Origin: an uncultured Lachnospiraceae bacterium
GTDB lineage: Bacteria; Bacillota; Clostridia; Lachnospirales; Lachnospiraceae
Direction of reading: 5' to 3'
DNA: 33,796 bases
NCBI GenBank assembly: GCA_948470335.1
Contig: CAOKOL010000039.1
Location: 1 to 33,796, forward strand
Shown: piece after piece, positions 18,901-24,926 of the stretch
Layout of the letters: every line of letters begins with the position of its first letter
Numbering within the stretch: the first letter of the stretch is position 1
The notes under the pieces: model-generated
What the model saw: only the letters and a program-made list of their open reading frames with translations
The model's database searches: none
Told to the model about the DNA's origin: nothing
Translations under genes and position numbers: made by a program

Positions 18901-19741
18901 GCTTTTCATCCGCTTCTTTTTCCGCGTCAGCCAGATCCTGAGCGCCCTCGTCGATCTTCTCCTGAGCCTCCCCTTTTACCGACGCAAAATGAATCTCACA
19001 CTGCTCCCCGGCTATGGATTCAATCTGGTCCAGTATCTGGTCCACCTGATCCTGGTACCCCTCCGTATAACTGATTTCGCCGTCCAGTCCTTCGGTTCTG
19101 GCATAAACCACCGTATAATAGTCCAGGCAAAAAGCCTCCGGAAGTACCGCTACAAAACCGTCGATATCACCGTTTCCCACAGAAGACGTGCCCCTGTCCA
19201 TATTTAAAAACCAAGAATAGGTACCGCTGCCCACAATCGTATACACAGGCTGATGCAAGCTGTCTTCTAACGCATCCTCCGTGCCGGAACGCAGGCTGAT
19301 CCGGTCGCCGACAGACAGTCCCATGGACCGCATCAGCGCCTCGTCAATAAAACATTCCTCCGGATTCTCCGGCAGCCGCCCCTCCTTCACCGTCATCTGA
19401 TTCATCTGTTCACAGAGAGAAAATACATTTAAGGTATAGGCGATTCCCTCGGATTCCGACAGATAATCCATAGAATAACCGCCCTCTGCCCTTGTTACTC
19501 CGTCTATGGCTTCTATGGCGGCCACATTTTCCTCCGATATGCCCAGCGTCCCGATTACCCGGATATCCATCAGTCTGGTCTGGTCAAAATACGTATCCGC
19601 CGAAATCCGCATATCCGGCTCGCTGGACCGAATCCCGGCATAAAAGGCCACGCCCAGAGCAACAATAAACAAAATTGACAGGTACCGGTTTAAGCTTTTT
19701 TTAATTTCACGGAAAAAATCTTTTCTCTGCGCCTGTTTCAT
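15944..19741 (-). CDS. FtsX-family ABC permease with a giant coiled-coil domain
   Basis: A 1265-residue inner-membrane permease with two FtsX units. TM1 is at about 20-36, then an extracytoplasmic MacB-like domain to about residue 250. A very long coiled coil occupies about 256-697, with recurring LADGK/ELADA-type heptads and Gly at regular places. FtsX core 1 follows (three helices within about 726-842, with RTLIGTMKALGY). A second unit has a TM at 893-912, an external domain to about 1125, and FtsX core 2 (about 1135-1252, with RRELATLKVLGF). It probably works with the ATPase encoded upstream, as in MacB/LolCDE or BceAB-like mechanotransmission systems. It may move envelope substrates, transmit force to a wall enzyme or resist antimicrobials. 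The function is unknown. Confidence 0.85.
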   Translation of the reverse strand: MKQAQRKDFFREIKKSLNRYLSILFIVALGVAFYAGIRSSEPDMRISADTYFDQTRLMDIRVIGTLGISEENVAAIEAIDGVTRAEGGYSMDYLSESEGIAYTLNVFSLCEQMNQMTVKEGRLPENPEECFIDEALMRSMGLSVGDRISLRSGTEDALEDSLHQPVYTIVGSGTYSWFLNMDRGTSSVGNGDIDGFVAVLPEAFCLDYYTVVYARTEGLDGEISYTEGYQDQVDQILDQIESIAGEQCEIHFASVKGEAQEKIDEGAQDLADAEKEADEKLSDAAQEIEDAEEELKDGREKLLDAGAQLADGKRELADGKQELADARTELADKTQELADAKEKLPEAEQKLIDGRKELEEGREQFAAGMAEWEEGRRQTDNGWHEYHKGVSELEKAEELLKAKEEELSQGVSLLQEQETQLGEQEAVLAQSQAQLDEQEEQLKQGEAALAGKKAELEQTITDLQAKLEAITEGGTSSAEAEALSHALAEAQAGLQMLESGPEAAGLSEARAQLDVAQAQLAAGKEQLAAGRVQLEAAKTQLAQGQEQIRAGWQEIEANREKLADAKAELEKAEVELADSWTALGVAAWSLEHGEQELADGEQALADAKAEIEDGERQIAEGWETIAENERKLLDAENELPKAESEIAQAHIDIAEGEEKLADGKKEYEDGKKEAEDKIRDAKAELADAQKTLDDLEEPEWYVLDRNSIQSYVEYGMDAERIGAIGKVFPAIFFLVAALVSLTTMTRMVEEERTLIGTMKALGYGKWSIASKYILYALSASLLGSLLGIVIGSRLLPWVIMTAYGMLYTNLQIMVMPIDLKLSLMATGIAVACTTLAAFAACYKELRSAPAQLMRPAAPPKGKRVFLEYLPLIWKRMTFTGKSTIRNLFRYKKRFLMTIFGIGACMALLMVGYGLRDSIQDIVDNQYRTLWIYDAGLTVDDELSPKRQEEELVRLKEEFPEVGQTLFARVTAMDIGKEGVEKSAYIFVPQESENLEQFVVLKNRLTGERYELTDDGVVISEKLSKLLNAGVGDEIYLKEGETDRYPVVITAVSENYLSHYVYLTPALYERVFGGAPAYNQLYLKLQDLPGVSGTEISRAEETLLTERLLKDDMVESVQMAGELQRTVQDMLKSLDMVIWVLIISAGLLAFVVLYNLNNINITERRRELATLKVLGFYDGEVAAYVYRENIYLTVIGIGVGVVLGMILHRYVILTCEIDLMMFGRTIRPMSYVYSMLITALFSLFVNGVMFFRLRKIDMVESLKSVE

Positions 19742-19759
19742 TTCATAGATCCGTCCTTC

Positions 19760-19858
19760 TTATTTCACTCTGCGTTCTTCCCTTACATTTGGCATCTTGT
19801 CATACTCTGAGTTCCATTTCACGCTGTTCTTCTTATCCCGCACGGCATCTCGCTTCAT
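19760..19858 (-). CDS. Possible 32-residue small protein between ATPase and permease
   Basis: A 33-codon frame begins 4 nt after the ATPase stop codon and ends 18 nt before the permease start. Its product would be very basic and charged (begins MKRDAVRDKKNSVKWNSEYD, ends REERRVK). No good ribosome binding site is visible, so translation would depend on coupling to the ATPase gene. It fills most of the otherwise unexplained gap between two genes that normally abut. It could be a small subunit, a translational coupler, or chance. Confidence 0.3.
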   Translation of the reverse strand: MKRDAVRDKKNSVKWNSEYDKMPNVREERRVK

Positions 19859-19862
19859 ATTT

Positions 19863-20567
19863 TTACCACTCGATTGTCTCCACGCCGACCGGTTCGGGAT
19901 TCACCCGCATCGTTTCCACTCTGCCGTTTTTAATTTCAATCACCCGGTCTGCCATCGGGGCTATGGCCGAATTATGGGTAATTACAATTACCGTCACGCC
20001 CTTTTCCCGGCAGGTATCCTGCAAAAGCTTCAAAATCGCCTTGCCCGTCTGATAGTCCAGCGCTCCCGTAGGCTCATCACACAACAGCAGCTTGGGGTTT
20101 TTCGCCAGCGCCCTGGCAATAGACACCCGCTGCTGTTCTCCGCCGGACAACTGGGAAGGGAAATTCTTCATCCTGTCGGCCAGCCCCACTTCTTTCAGAA
20201 CCTGCTCCGCATCCAGAGGATGTTTACAGATCTGCAGCGCAAGCTCCACATTTTCCAGCGCTGTCAGATTCGGGACCAGGTTATAAAACTGGAATACAAA
20301 TCCAATATCCTCCCGCCGGTACCGGATCAGTTTCTTTCCCGAAAATTTACTGATATCTGTCCCGTCTACCAGAAGCTGACCGGAGGTGGTGGTGTCCATC
20401 CCGCCCAGTATATTCAGAACCGTCGTCTTTCCCGCGCCGCTGGGGCCTACAATCACGGCAAATTCGCCTTTCTCCACCGAAAAATCAATTCCGGCCGCGG
20501 CATGAATTTCCACCTCGCCCATACGGTAAATCTTTTTCACATCAATCAATTCCACAAACGCACCCAT
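19863..20567 (-). CDS. ABC transporter ATP-binding protein, MacB/LolD type
   Basis: A 234-residue ATPase that powers the FtsX permease encoded next. Walker A is GPSGAGKTT (residues 41-49), followed by the Q-loop in [20 protein letters not shown], signature LSGGEQQR, Walker [13 protein letters not shown] and the switch histidine in VITHNS. The [15 protein letters not shown] stretch is typical of the MacB/LolD/FtsE branch. The start is placed at the ATG at 20567, with GAGGGG just upstream; the frame extends to a TTG at 20597. It is probably the first gene of a two- or three-gene operon from the promoter at 20677-20705. Confidence 0.92.
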   Translation of the reverse strand: MGAFVELIDVKKIYRMGEVEIHAAAGIDFSVEKGEFAVIVGPSGAGKTTVLNILGGMDTTTSGQLLVDGTDISKFSGKKLIRYRREDIGFVFQFYNLVPNLTALENVELALQICKHPLDAEQVLKEVGLADRMKNFPSQLSGGEQQRVSIARALAKNPKLLLCDEPTGALDYQTGKAILKLLQDTCREKGVTVIVITHNSAIAPMADRVIEIKNGRVETMRVNPEPVGVETIEW

Positions 20568-20676
20568 AGGCCCCTCGTTCCCCCTGTCAACCGGCAAAAA
20601 TTACGGCAGCCAAAATCTGTTTGCCGACTGCCCGCCATCCCGTTTATTTACTTTATTTTTAATCTTTTATGGGTAT

Positions 20677-20705
20677 ATTATAACTTGCCCGAATCTGGGG
20701 TTCAA
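20677..20705 (-). promoter_or_regulatory. Promoter of the ABC ATPase-permease operon
   Basis: On the minus strand, TTGAAC (20700-20705), 17 nt, TATAAT (20677-20682). The leader of about 100 nt is AT-rich, with no obvious operator. Confidence 0.65.
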
Positions 20706-20891
20706 CCGAATTTTCTAAAATAAAGAACAAATAAATATGAAGATATCGTAAAAAATTTCCTTTGATATAGAGAAGCGCACGCAGGGAGAAAGTTTAGTGT
20801 CACAGGGACATTTGGAGGACTCTCCTATGATATGAAAAAATTCATTAAACATCAGGAGCAAAATCCGGAAACGCCATTCTGTCTGTTTTAA

Positions 20892-20920
20892 TTGACATCT
20901 TCCCCGTGCTGTGCTACTAT
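20892..20920 (+). promoter_or_regulatory. Promoter of perR
   Basis: A perfect -35 TTGACA (20892-20897), 17-nt spacer, then TACTAT (20915-20920). The predicted start, near 20927, lies inside the operator. Confidence 0.75.
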
Positions 20921-20923
20921 ATC

Positions 20924-20948
20924 AATAATAAAAATCATTACTATTATT
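20924..20948 (+). promoter_or_regulatory. PerR-type operator at the perR promoter
   Basis: The core TAAAAATCATTACTA (20929-20943) has the 7-1-7 geometry of a PerR box. The symmetry extends outward through AATAATA and TATTATT to 12-1-12, centred on C20936, with 10 of 12 positions matching. It overlaps the predicted transcription start, which fits autorepression. Confidence 0.7.
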
Positions 20949-20961
20949 GTAGGAGGCAATC

Positions 20962-21357
20962 ATGCTGAAATATAGCAGGCAGAGAGAATCCATCAAGGAA
21001 TTTCTGATGAACAGCCACGACCATCCTACTGCTGATACTGTTTATTCGGCGATCCGCATCCAGTATCCCAATATCAGCCTGGGAACGGTTTACCGCAATC
21101 TTTCCCTGCTGGCCTCCACCGGAGAAATTACTAAAATCACCTGTGGAGACGGCGCTGACAGATTTGATGCGGATACCCATCCTCATTATCACTTTCTCTG
21201 CGACCGGTGCGGTCATTTGGAGGATATGCCGATGGACCCCATCGGCGGACTGGATGAACTGGCAAAAAACTTTTATCAGGGCAGGATCAGCGGCCACCAG
21301 ACCTTTTTTTACGGCACCTGTCCCGGATGCCTGAAAAAAGAAAAGGAAAAGGCTTGA
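20962..21357 (+). CDS. perR: Peroxide-responsive repressor PerR (Fur family)
   Basis: A 131-residue metal-dependent repressor that senses peroxide by metal-catalysed histidine oxidation. The N-terminal winged helix contains SLGTVYRNLSLL. The structural zinc site is C80/C83 with C120/C123. The regulatory site residues line up, at identical spacing, with Bacillus subtilis PerR H37, D85, H91, H93 and D104: H21 (HPTAD), D69 (RFD), H75, H77 (HYH) and D88. This favours PerR over Fur or Zur. TAGGAGG lies 4 nt from ATG. The rubrerythrin gene follows directly, and both promoters carry matching palindromes, so it very likely represses itself and rubrerythrin. Confidence 0.93.
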   Translation: MLKYSRQRESIKEFLMNSHDHPTADTVYSAIRIQYPNISLGTVYRNLSLLASTGEITKITCGDGADRFDADTHPHYHFLCDRCGHLEDMPMDPIGGLDELAKNFYQGRISGHQTFFYGTCPGCLKKEKEKA

Positions 21358-21382
21358 CAGGATATAAATGGTATGTTATATT
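21354..21382 (+). promoter_or_regulatory. Promoter of the rubrerythrin gene
   Basis: TTGACA (21354-21359), a 17-nt spacer, then TATATT (21377-21382). The -35 overlaps the perR stop codon. Confidence 0.8.
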
Positions 21383-21386
21383 AAAA

Positions 21387-21401
21387 CAGTAATCATTACT
21401 G
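21387..21401 (+). promoter_or_regulatory. PerR box of the rubrerythrin gene
   Basis: CAGTAATCATTACTG is a perfect 7-1-7 palindrome positioned 4 nt after the -10 box, over the predicted transcription start. It shares AATCATTACT with the perR operator. Binding here would block initiation. Confidence 0.8.
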
Positions 21402-21437
21402 AAATTAAAACACCAAACAATAAAGGAGAGAAAAAGT

Positions 21438-21980
21438 ATGAAGAAATTTGTATGTTCCGTATGCGGTTATGTTTATGAAGGCGAAGCAGCTCCCGACAAG
21501 TGTCCTCAGTGCCAGGCTCCCGCTTCCAAGTTCACCGAGCAGACCGGCGACATGTCCTGGGCTGCAGAGCACGTAGTAGGTGTTGCACAGGGCGTCAGAG
21601 AAGACATCCTCGAAGACCTGAGAGCAAACTTCAACGGCGAGTGCTCCGAAGTTGGTATGTACCTGGCTATGGCAAGAGTTGCCCACAGAGAAGGCTATCC
21701 TGAGATCGGCCTGTACTGGGAGAAGGCTGCTTACGAAGAAGCTGAGCACGCCGCAAAATTTGCCGAGCTGTTAGGCGAAGTTGTTACCGACAGCACCAAG
21801 AAGAACCTGCAGATGAGAGTAGATGCCGAGAACGGCGCTACCGCAGGCAAAACCGATCTGGCAAAACGTGCAAAAGAGCTGGGTCTGGATGCGATTCATG
21901 ACACCGTTCATGAAATGGCCAGAGATGAGGCTAGACACGGCAAGGCTCTGAAAGGTCTGTTAGACAGATACTTTGGCTAA
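21438..21980 (+). CDS. Rubrerythrin, reverse type (N-terminal rubredoxin domain)
   Basis: A 180-residue peroxidase that reduces hydrogen peroxide to water in anaerobes. Rubredoxin comes first, with iron ligands C6, C9, C22 and C25 (CSVCGY and CPQCQA). The ferritin-like diiron domain follows (about 55-180), with E-containing helices and the EEAEH and DEARH motifs. This domain order is the reverse of classical rubrerythrin and matches the PerR-controlled reverse rubrerythrins of clostridia, which take electrons from NADH through rubredoxin reductases. Codon use is far more biased than in its neighbours, a sign of very high expression. AAAGGAGAG precedes the start. Confidence 0.95.
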   Translation: MKKFVCSVCGYVYEGEAAPDKCPQCQAPASKFTEQTGDMSWAAEHVVGVAQGVREDILEDLRANFNGECSEVGMYLAMARVAHREGYPEIGLYWEKAAYEEAEHAAKFAELLGEVVTDSTKKNLQMRVDAENGATAGKTDLAKRAKELGLDAIHDTVHEMARDEARHGKALKGLLDRYFG

Positions 21981-22016
21981 GAAAAAAGCCTGATTTTAAA
22001 AGATTCCAAAGATCGA

Positions 22017-22049
22017 GGGAATGAACCGAAAATGGTTTGTTCCCTTTTT
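22017..22049 (+). terminator. Terminator of the rubrerythrin gene
   Basis: GGGAATGAACC (22017-22027) pairs with GGTTTGTTCCC (22034-22044) over 11 positions, including two G-U pairs, around a 6-nt loop and followed directly by five T. Confidence 0.85.
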
Positions 22050-22117
22050 CTTATTGTATGAATGATTGGTAAAATTCAAACATATAAACAGCTATTTTAA
22101 TTTCTATCAAAGTAGGA

Positions 22118-22123
22118 TATAAT
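22118..22123 (+). promoter_or_regulatory. -10 box before the toxin-antitoxin-like pair
   Basis: TATAAT at 22118-22123, 24 nt before the first start codon, in a very AT-rich setting. No convincing -35 is seen. Confidence 0.4.
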
Positions 22124-22146
22124 AAACACAAAAAGGATGTGCAGCT

Positions 22147-22464
22147 ATGGATATAAAACAGCTTCAAAGTCTATATAATGCTTCTGAATCCAATATAAAG
22201 TGGGCAAAGCATTGTTTAGAACGAATGCAGGAAAGAGACATAAGTATAAACGATGTAGAATCCTGCTTACAGACAGGAGAAATTATAGAGGACTATCCAG
22301 ACGATTTTCCTCATCCCAGTTGCCTTGTTTACGGACATACGAAAGAAAACAAAGTATTGCATATTGTTGTTGGTTCAAATGGTGATGCCATATTCTTTAT
22401 AACTGCTTATTTTCCAAACACAGATAAATTTGAAAAGGATTTAAAAACAAGAAAGGGGCAATAG
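22147..22464 (+). CDS. DUF4258 protein, probable toxin of a type II toxin-antitoxin pair
   Basis: A 105-residue protein with the DUF4258 pattern: H-C-x-x-R-M-Q-E-R-x-I early (WAKHCLERMQERDIS), then a GEII..YP segment, then VVG...IFFITAYFP. DUF4258 proteins are small RelE-like or BrnT-like folds usually found next to YgiT-type zinc-finger genes, exactly as here. The likely role is an mRNA-cleaving toxin; this is inferred from the family and pairing. AAAGGATG precedes the start. The stop and the next start are 2 nt apart. The gene is clearly more AT-rich than its surroundings, which suggests recent transfer. Confidence 0.75.
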   Translation: MDIKQLQSLYNASESNIKWAKHCLERMQERDISINDVESCLQTGEIIEDYPDDFPHPSCLVYGHTKENKVLHIVVGSNGDAIFFITAYFPNTDKFEKDLKTRKGQ

Positions 22465-22466
22465 AT

Positions 22467-22694
22467 ATGTGTATGTACTGTAAATGCAAAACTGCCACTC
22501 CATCTTTCACAACACATGTAGTAAATCATAAAAACTGCATTATCATCATTAAAAATGTACCTTGTGAAGAATGTGAACAATGTGGAGAAAAGTATTATTC
22601 AAATGATGTTGCAAAACAGCTTGAAAACCTTGTCAATATCGCGAAACAGCTTATGCAGGAAATAGCTATTATTGATTATTCAAAAGCCGCATAA
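22467..22694 (+). CDS. YgiT-type zinc-finger protein, probable antitoxin
   Basis: A 75-residue protein with the two half-sites of a YgiT zinc finger. The first pair is C2 and C5; the second is C36 and C39, in the NVPCEECEQCGEKYYS stretch typical of the family. It then ends in a short helix. It lacks the C-terminal Xre-type DNA-binding domain of MqsA, so autoregulation would need another means. It is translated right behind the DUF4258 gene (AAGGGG site), as expected for a partner that neutralises it. The extra cysteines C7, C24 and C33 are unusual. Base composition is AT-rich, like the toxin gene. Confidence 0.75.
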   Translation: MCMYCKCKTATPSFTTHVVNHKNCIIIIKNVPCEECEQCGEKYYSNDVAKQLENLVNIAKQLMQEIAIIDYSKAA

Positions 22695-22706
22695 CTATCA
22701 TACCGT

Positions 22707-22742
22707 AAGAGGGGACTATCTATTTCCCGCCAGCCCCCTCTT
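22707..22742 (+). terminator. Stem-loop after the toxin-antitoxin-like pair
   Basis: AAGAGGGG (22707-22714) and CCCCTCTT (22735-22742) form an 8-bp stem with a 20-nt loop between the convergent YgiT and DUF5655 genes. The T-tract is weak. Confidence 0.4.
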
Positions 22743-22755
22743 GCCCATTTTCACC

Positions 22756-23151
22756 TCACTTATCCCGTGCAAACACATACGCCTGCTCTACCCAGGAAAA
22801 TAATTCCGCATCCAGTTCTTCCGGTGATCCCACCACAATATGATTCGTCCATCTTCCCGGATACGGCTCTGTTTTAACCGCCGCGCGTTCGGATTCAATC
22901 GGAGCTGGCAGGCCCAGCGTAATTACAAGATAAGGGTCCGGAAGTTCCGCTTTCTTTTTCACCCGTGCCAGTGAGACACAGGCAAACACATGTTTATTCG
23001 AAAAAGTAATCTGTGTTTTCTGTACCCGCATCTGTGTCTCCGGGTATTTCAGGTACAGCTTTTCCCTAAACGCCTCATAAATAGGAAGTGCCGACTGATG
23101 CCTGTCAAAAAACATCAATACATCCTGATCTGTCCGTTCCGTCTTTTCCAT
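22756..23151 (-). CDS. DUF5655-like protein of unknown function
   Basis: A 131-residue cytosolic protein. It resembles the DUF5655 family in size and in the pattern of an N-terminal helical segment (LMFFDRHQSALPIYEAFREKL) followed by a beta-rich part (QITFSNKHVFACVSLARV, LVITLGLPAPIES) and a C-terminal ELFSWVEQAYVFA helix. No catalytic residues are recognised. The start at 23151 sits 4 nt after GGGAGGAG. It begins 34 nt after the PucR-type regulator stop codon in the same direction, so both may be on one transcript. Whether they are functionally linked is unknown. Confidence 0.65.
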   Translation of the reverse strand: MEKTERTDQDVLMFFDRHQSALPIYEAFREKLYLKYPETQMRVQKTQITFSNKHVFACVSLARVKKKAELPDPYLVITLGLPAPIESERAAVKTEPYPGRWTNHIVVGSPEELDAELFSWVEQAYVFARDK

Positions 23152-23185
23152 CCTTCTCCTCCCCGGCCAAAACAATCAATGCCTT

Positions 23186-24646
23186 CTAAAATTCCCTGTA
23201 AAATTTCATCCACATTGATAACCTCAGATACGCTTCTTCCTCCGTATCCCCCAGACTTATCCCGATCATACTCTCTATTCTCTGAATACGGTATTTTAAC
23301 GTACTGCGGTGAATATTTAAAGCTTCCAGCGTCTTCTGCAGATTTTTATTTTTTTCAAGATATACTTTTAATGTTAAAAGCAGCTCACTCTGATTTTCCC
23401 TGTCATAGTGATACAGTTTTTCAATGGCCGGATGCAGAAGAAAAGGCACGCTTTCATCCTGCAGAAGCACATTTAACATATACGGAAAGGCATAATCCTC
23501 GCAGTAAAAAATCCCCTCCCCGCATTCTGCCTGTTCCGCGGCAAAAACCGCCTGCCGGATCTGTTGGTTTATGGTATCAAAATCACCGGAGGAAACGGAA
23601 ACGCCGCAGCAGAGCCCGCAAAGACCGGATCGGACAATCAGTTCTTTTATGGCATCTCTCCCGCCTCCGTCATCAATCAGCGCGGCTATCCCCTCCCGAT
23701 ACTCACAGCAGACGATATCCTGCGCGCGGAGAAATTTGATAAAGGTTCTCGAAAAAATCCTGTCCCCGCGCCTTCTGTTCAGAATATATGCGATCCTGAA
23801 AACAGAAACCGCCATTTTTATTCGGTAACGTTCAATCAAATCCTTATCCGGCCTGACTCCGTTCAGCAAATCCGCCAGAAAACTCGCCCTGGACCGGACA
23901 GGCGACTCCCCGGAGGTGAATTCTTCCGCCAGAAGCAGATATCCGGCAATCACCGGAATCATCTGCATTTCCATCTCCGTATAGGAATGCGCCGTCTGAT
24001 TGACAGAAAGATAGGCTATGGCCTCCCCGTCCTGCTGCAAATACATAATAATCTTATCACAGGTATTCGGATTGTCAGATTTAATAACACAGGGATTAAA
24101 ATATCCGTTTTTCGGTATCTGTTCTCCGGCTCCGACAAAAATTTTACTGTTCAATGATATTCTGGAAACCTTTTTATTCCGGAAAAAATATTCCCAAGTC
24201 GTTCCTTTTATTTCTTCGGAATTGACAGAAGTTGCGGCCAGCAGCTCGGTTTCCAGATTACAGACTACCATAAAATCGTCCATCACCTGCTCCGCCAGCT
24301 CCATAAACCGTCCAAGGGGAGCCCTGTCCGCAGCCGCCGCACGCAGCATTTGCTCCCACCTGTCATAAAAATCAATGGCTGAAAGAATGGTATTTAACAG
24401 GGTATCGTACTCACATCCACAGAACAGAAAGTAACTCTGACAGTGAACGGCCACATACACGCCATGAAACCTGGGGTCCGCAAAAAAATGATCGGCATTT
24501 CCCAGATACAGATATTCCGGCGACAGCAAAACAGACTCTCCTGTCAGAAACCGGATGCCGCCGATGGAAATCCTGTCATTTTTAATACTGCAAACCGGAT
24601 GATACTCCCGCATATACCACGCGAGCATATACATACTTAATTTCAT
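23186..24646 (-). CDS. PucR/CdaR-type transcriptional regulator
   Basis: A 486-residue regulator. The C-terminal 60 residues form the PucR helix-turn-helix (HTH_30: LEKNKNLQKTLEALNIHRSTLKYRIQRIE). The middle (about 270-400) is probably the degenerate GGDEF-like domain common in this family, and the N-terminal half is a likely ligand sensor that I cannot name. Members respond to small molecules such as purine breakdown products, sugars or amino acids. The gene is divergent from the URO-D gene, whose control it probably exerts. I place the start at 24646 (GAAGG upstream); the frame reaches 24700, where no binding site is seen. Confidence 0.82.
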   Translation of the reverse strand: MKLSMYMLAWYMREYHPVCSIKNDRISIGGIRFLTGESVLLSPEYLYLGNADHFFADPRFHGVYVAVHCQSYFLFCGCEYDTLLNTILSAIDFYDRWEQMLRAAAADRAPLGRFMELAEQVMDDFMVVCNLETELLAATSVNSEEIKGTTWEYFFRNKKVSRISLNSKIFVGAGEQIPKNGYFNPCVIKSDNPNTCDKIIMYLQQDGEAIAYLSVNQTAHSYTEMEMQMIPVIAGYLLLAEEFTSGESPVRSRASFLADLLNGVRPDKDLIERYRIKMAVSVFRIAYILNRRRGDRIFSRTFIKFLRAQDIVCCEYREGIAALIDDGGGRDAIKELIVRSGLCGLCCGVSVSSGDFDTINQQIRQAVFAAEQAECGEGIFYCEDYAFPYMLNVLLQDESVPFLLHPAIEKLYHYDRENQSELLLTLKVYLEKNKNLQKTLEALNIHRSTLKYRIQRIESMIGISLGDTEEEAYLRLSMWMKFYREF

Positions 24647-24782
24647 ACGGATACCTTCGGATACTCTTTCTTTCCGAAAACTGTTTGTTTTAAAAGCCAT
24701 TCGTTCAATTTTGACTAACCCATCGGAAAAGGGCTTCGAAAATTAATCAATTTTTGAGGATGTAAAACGCTCTGATTCCCAA

Positions 24783-24825
24783 TATAATTGAAACAGCCAT
24801 TCCGCCGACTCACAGTTCAATTATA
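24783..24825. promoter_or_regulatory. Inverted repeat, candidate operator in the pucR-URO-D region
   Basis: TATAATTGAA (24783-24792) and TTCAATTATA (24816-24825) are perfect 10-bp inverted repeats separated by 23 nt. The right arm covers the -10 of the regulator promoter, so binding could control the regulator gene. Each arm also reads as a -10-like TATAAT facing inward. Confidence 0.5.
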
Positions 24826-24848
24826 GCTTACGCAGAAATAAAACTCAA
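24820..24848 (-). promoter_or_regulatory. Promoter of the PucR-type regulator gene
   Basis: On the minus strand, TTGAGT (24843-24848), 17 nt, TATAAT (24820-24825). The -10 coincides with one arm of an inverted repeat (24783-24825). Confidence 0.6.
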
Positions 24849-24875
24849 GTCCGGCTAAAAATCAAGCAAAAATTT

Positions 24876-24894
24876 GAAAATTTCTTAAATTTTC
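24876..24894. promoter_or_regulatory. Palindrome upstream of the URO-D gene, candidate operator
   Basis: GAAAATTT-ctt-AAATTTTC is a perfect 8-3-8 palindrome ending 32 nt before the start codon. It lies just upstream of the ribosome binding site and could be an operator or part of an AT-rich promoter. The URO-D promoter itself is not clear. Confidence 0.45.
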
Positions 24895-24926
24895 TACGAT
24901 GAATTTTAATAAGGAGGTACCGGAAA

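Larger units (their letters stand above)
20568..20961. other. Intergenic region between ABC operon and perR
   Basis: It contains the ABC-operon leader and promoter on the left and the perR promoter and operator on the right, described separately. The middle (about 20720-20890) has no gene. It includes GTGTCACAGGGACA at 20797-20810 and a small GGAG-gact-CTCC hairpin, which may be debris of a mobile repeat but are too little to classify. Confidence 0.4.

Noticed and set aside
17650..18950. Possible DNA tandem repeats
   Set aside because: The repetitive look comes from degenerate coiled-coil heptads in the FtsX permease. No exact repeat unit is maintained at the DNA level, so it is not a CRISPR or satellite array.
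20797..20840. Possible remnant of a mobile repeat containing GTGTCACAGGGACA
   Set aside because: It is only suggestive of repeats I associate with REP-type transposase genes. There is no second arm, transposase or target duplication, so it cannot be called.
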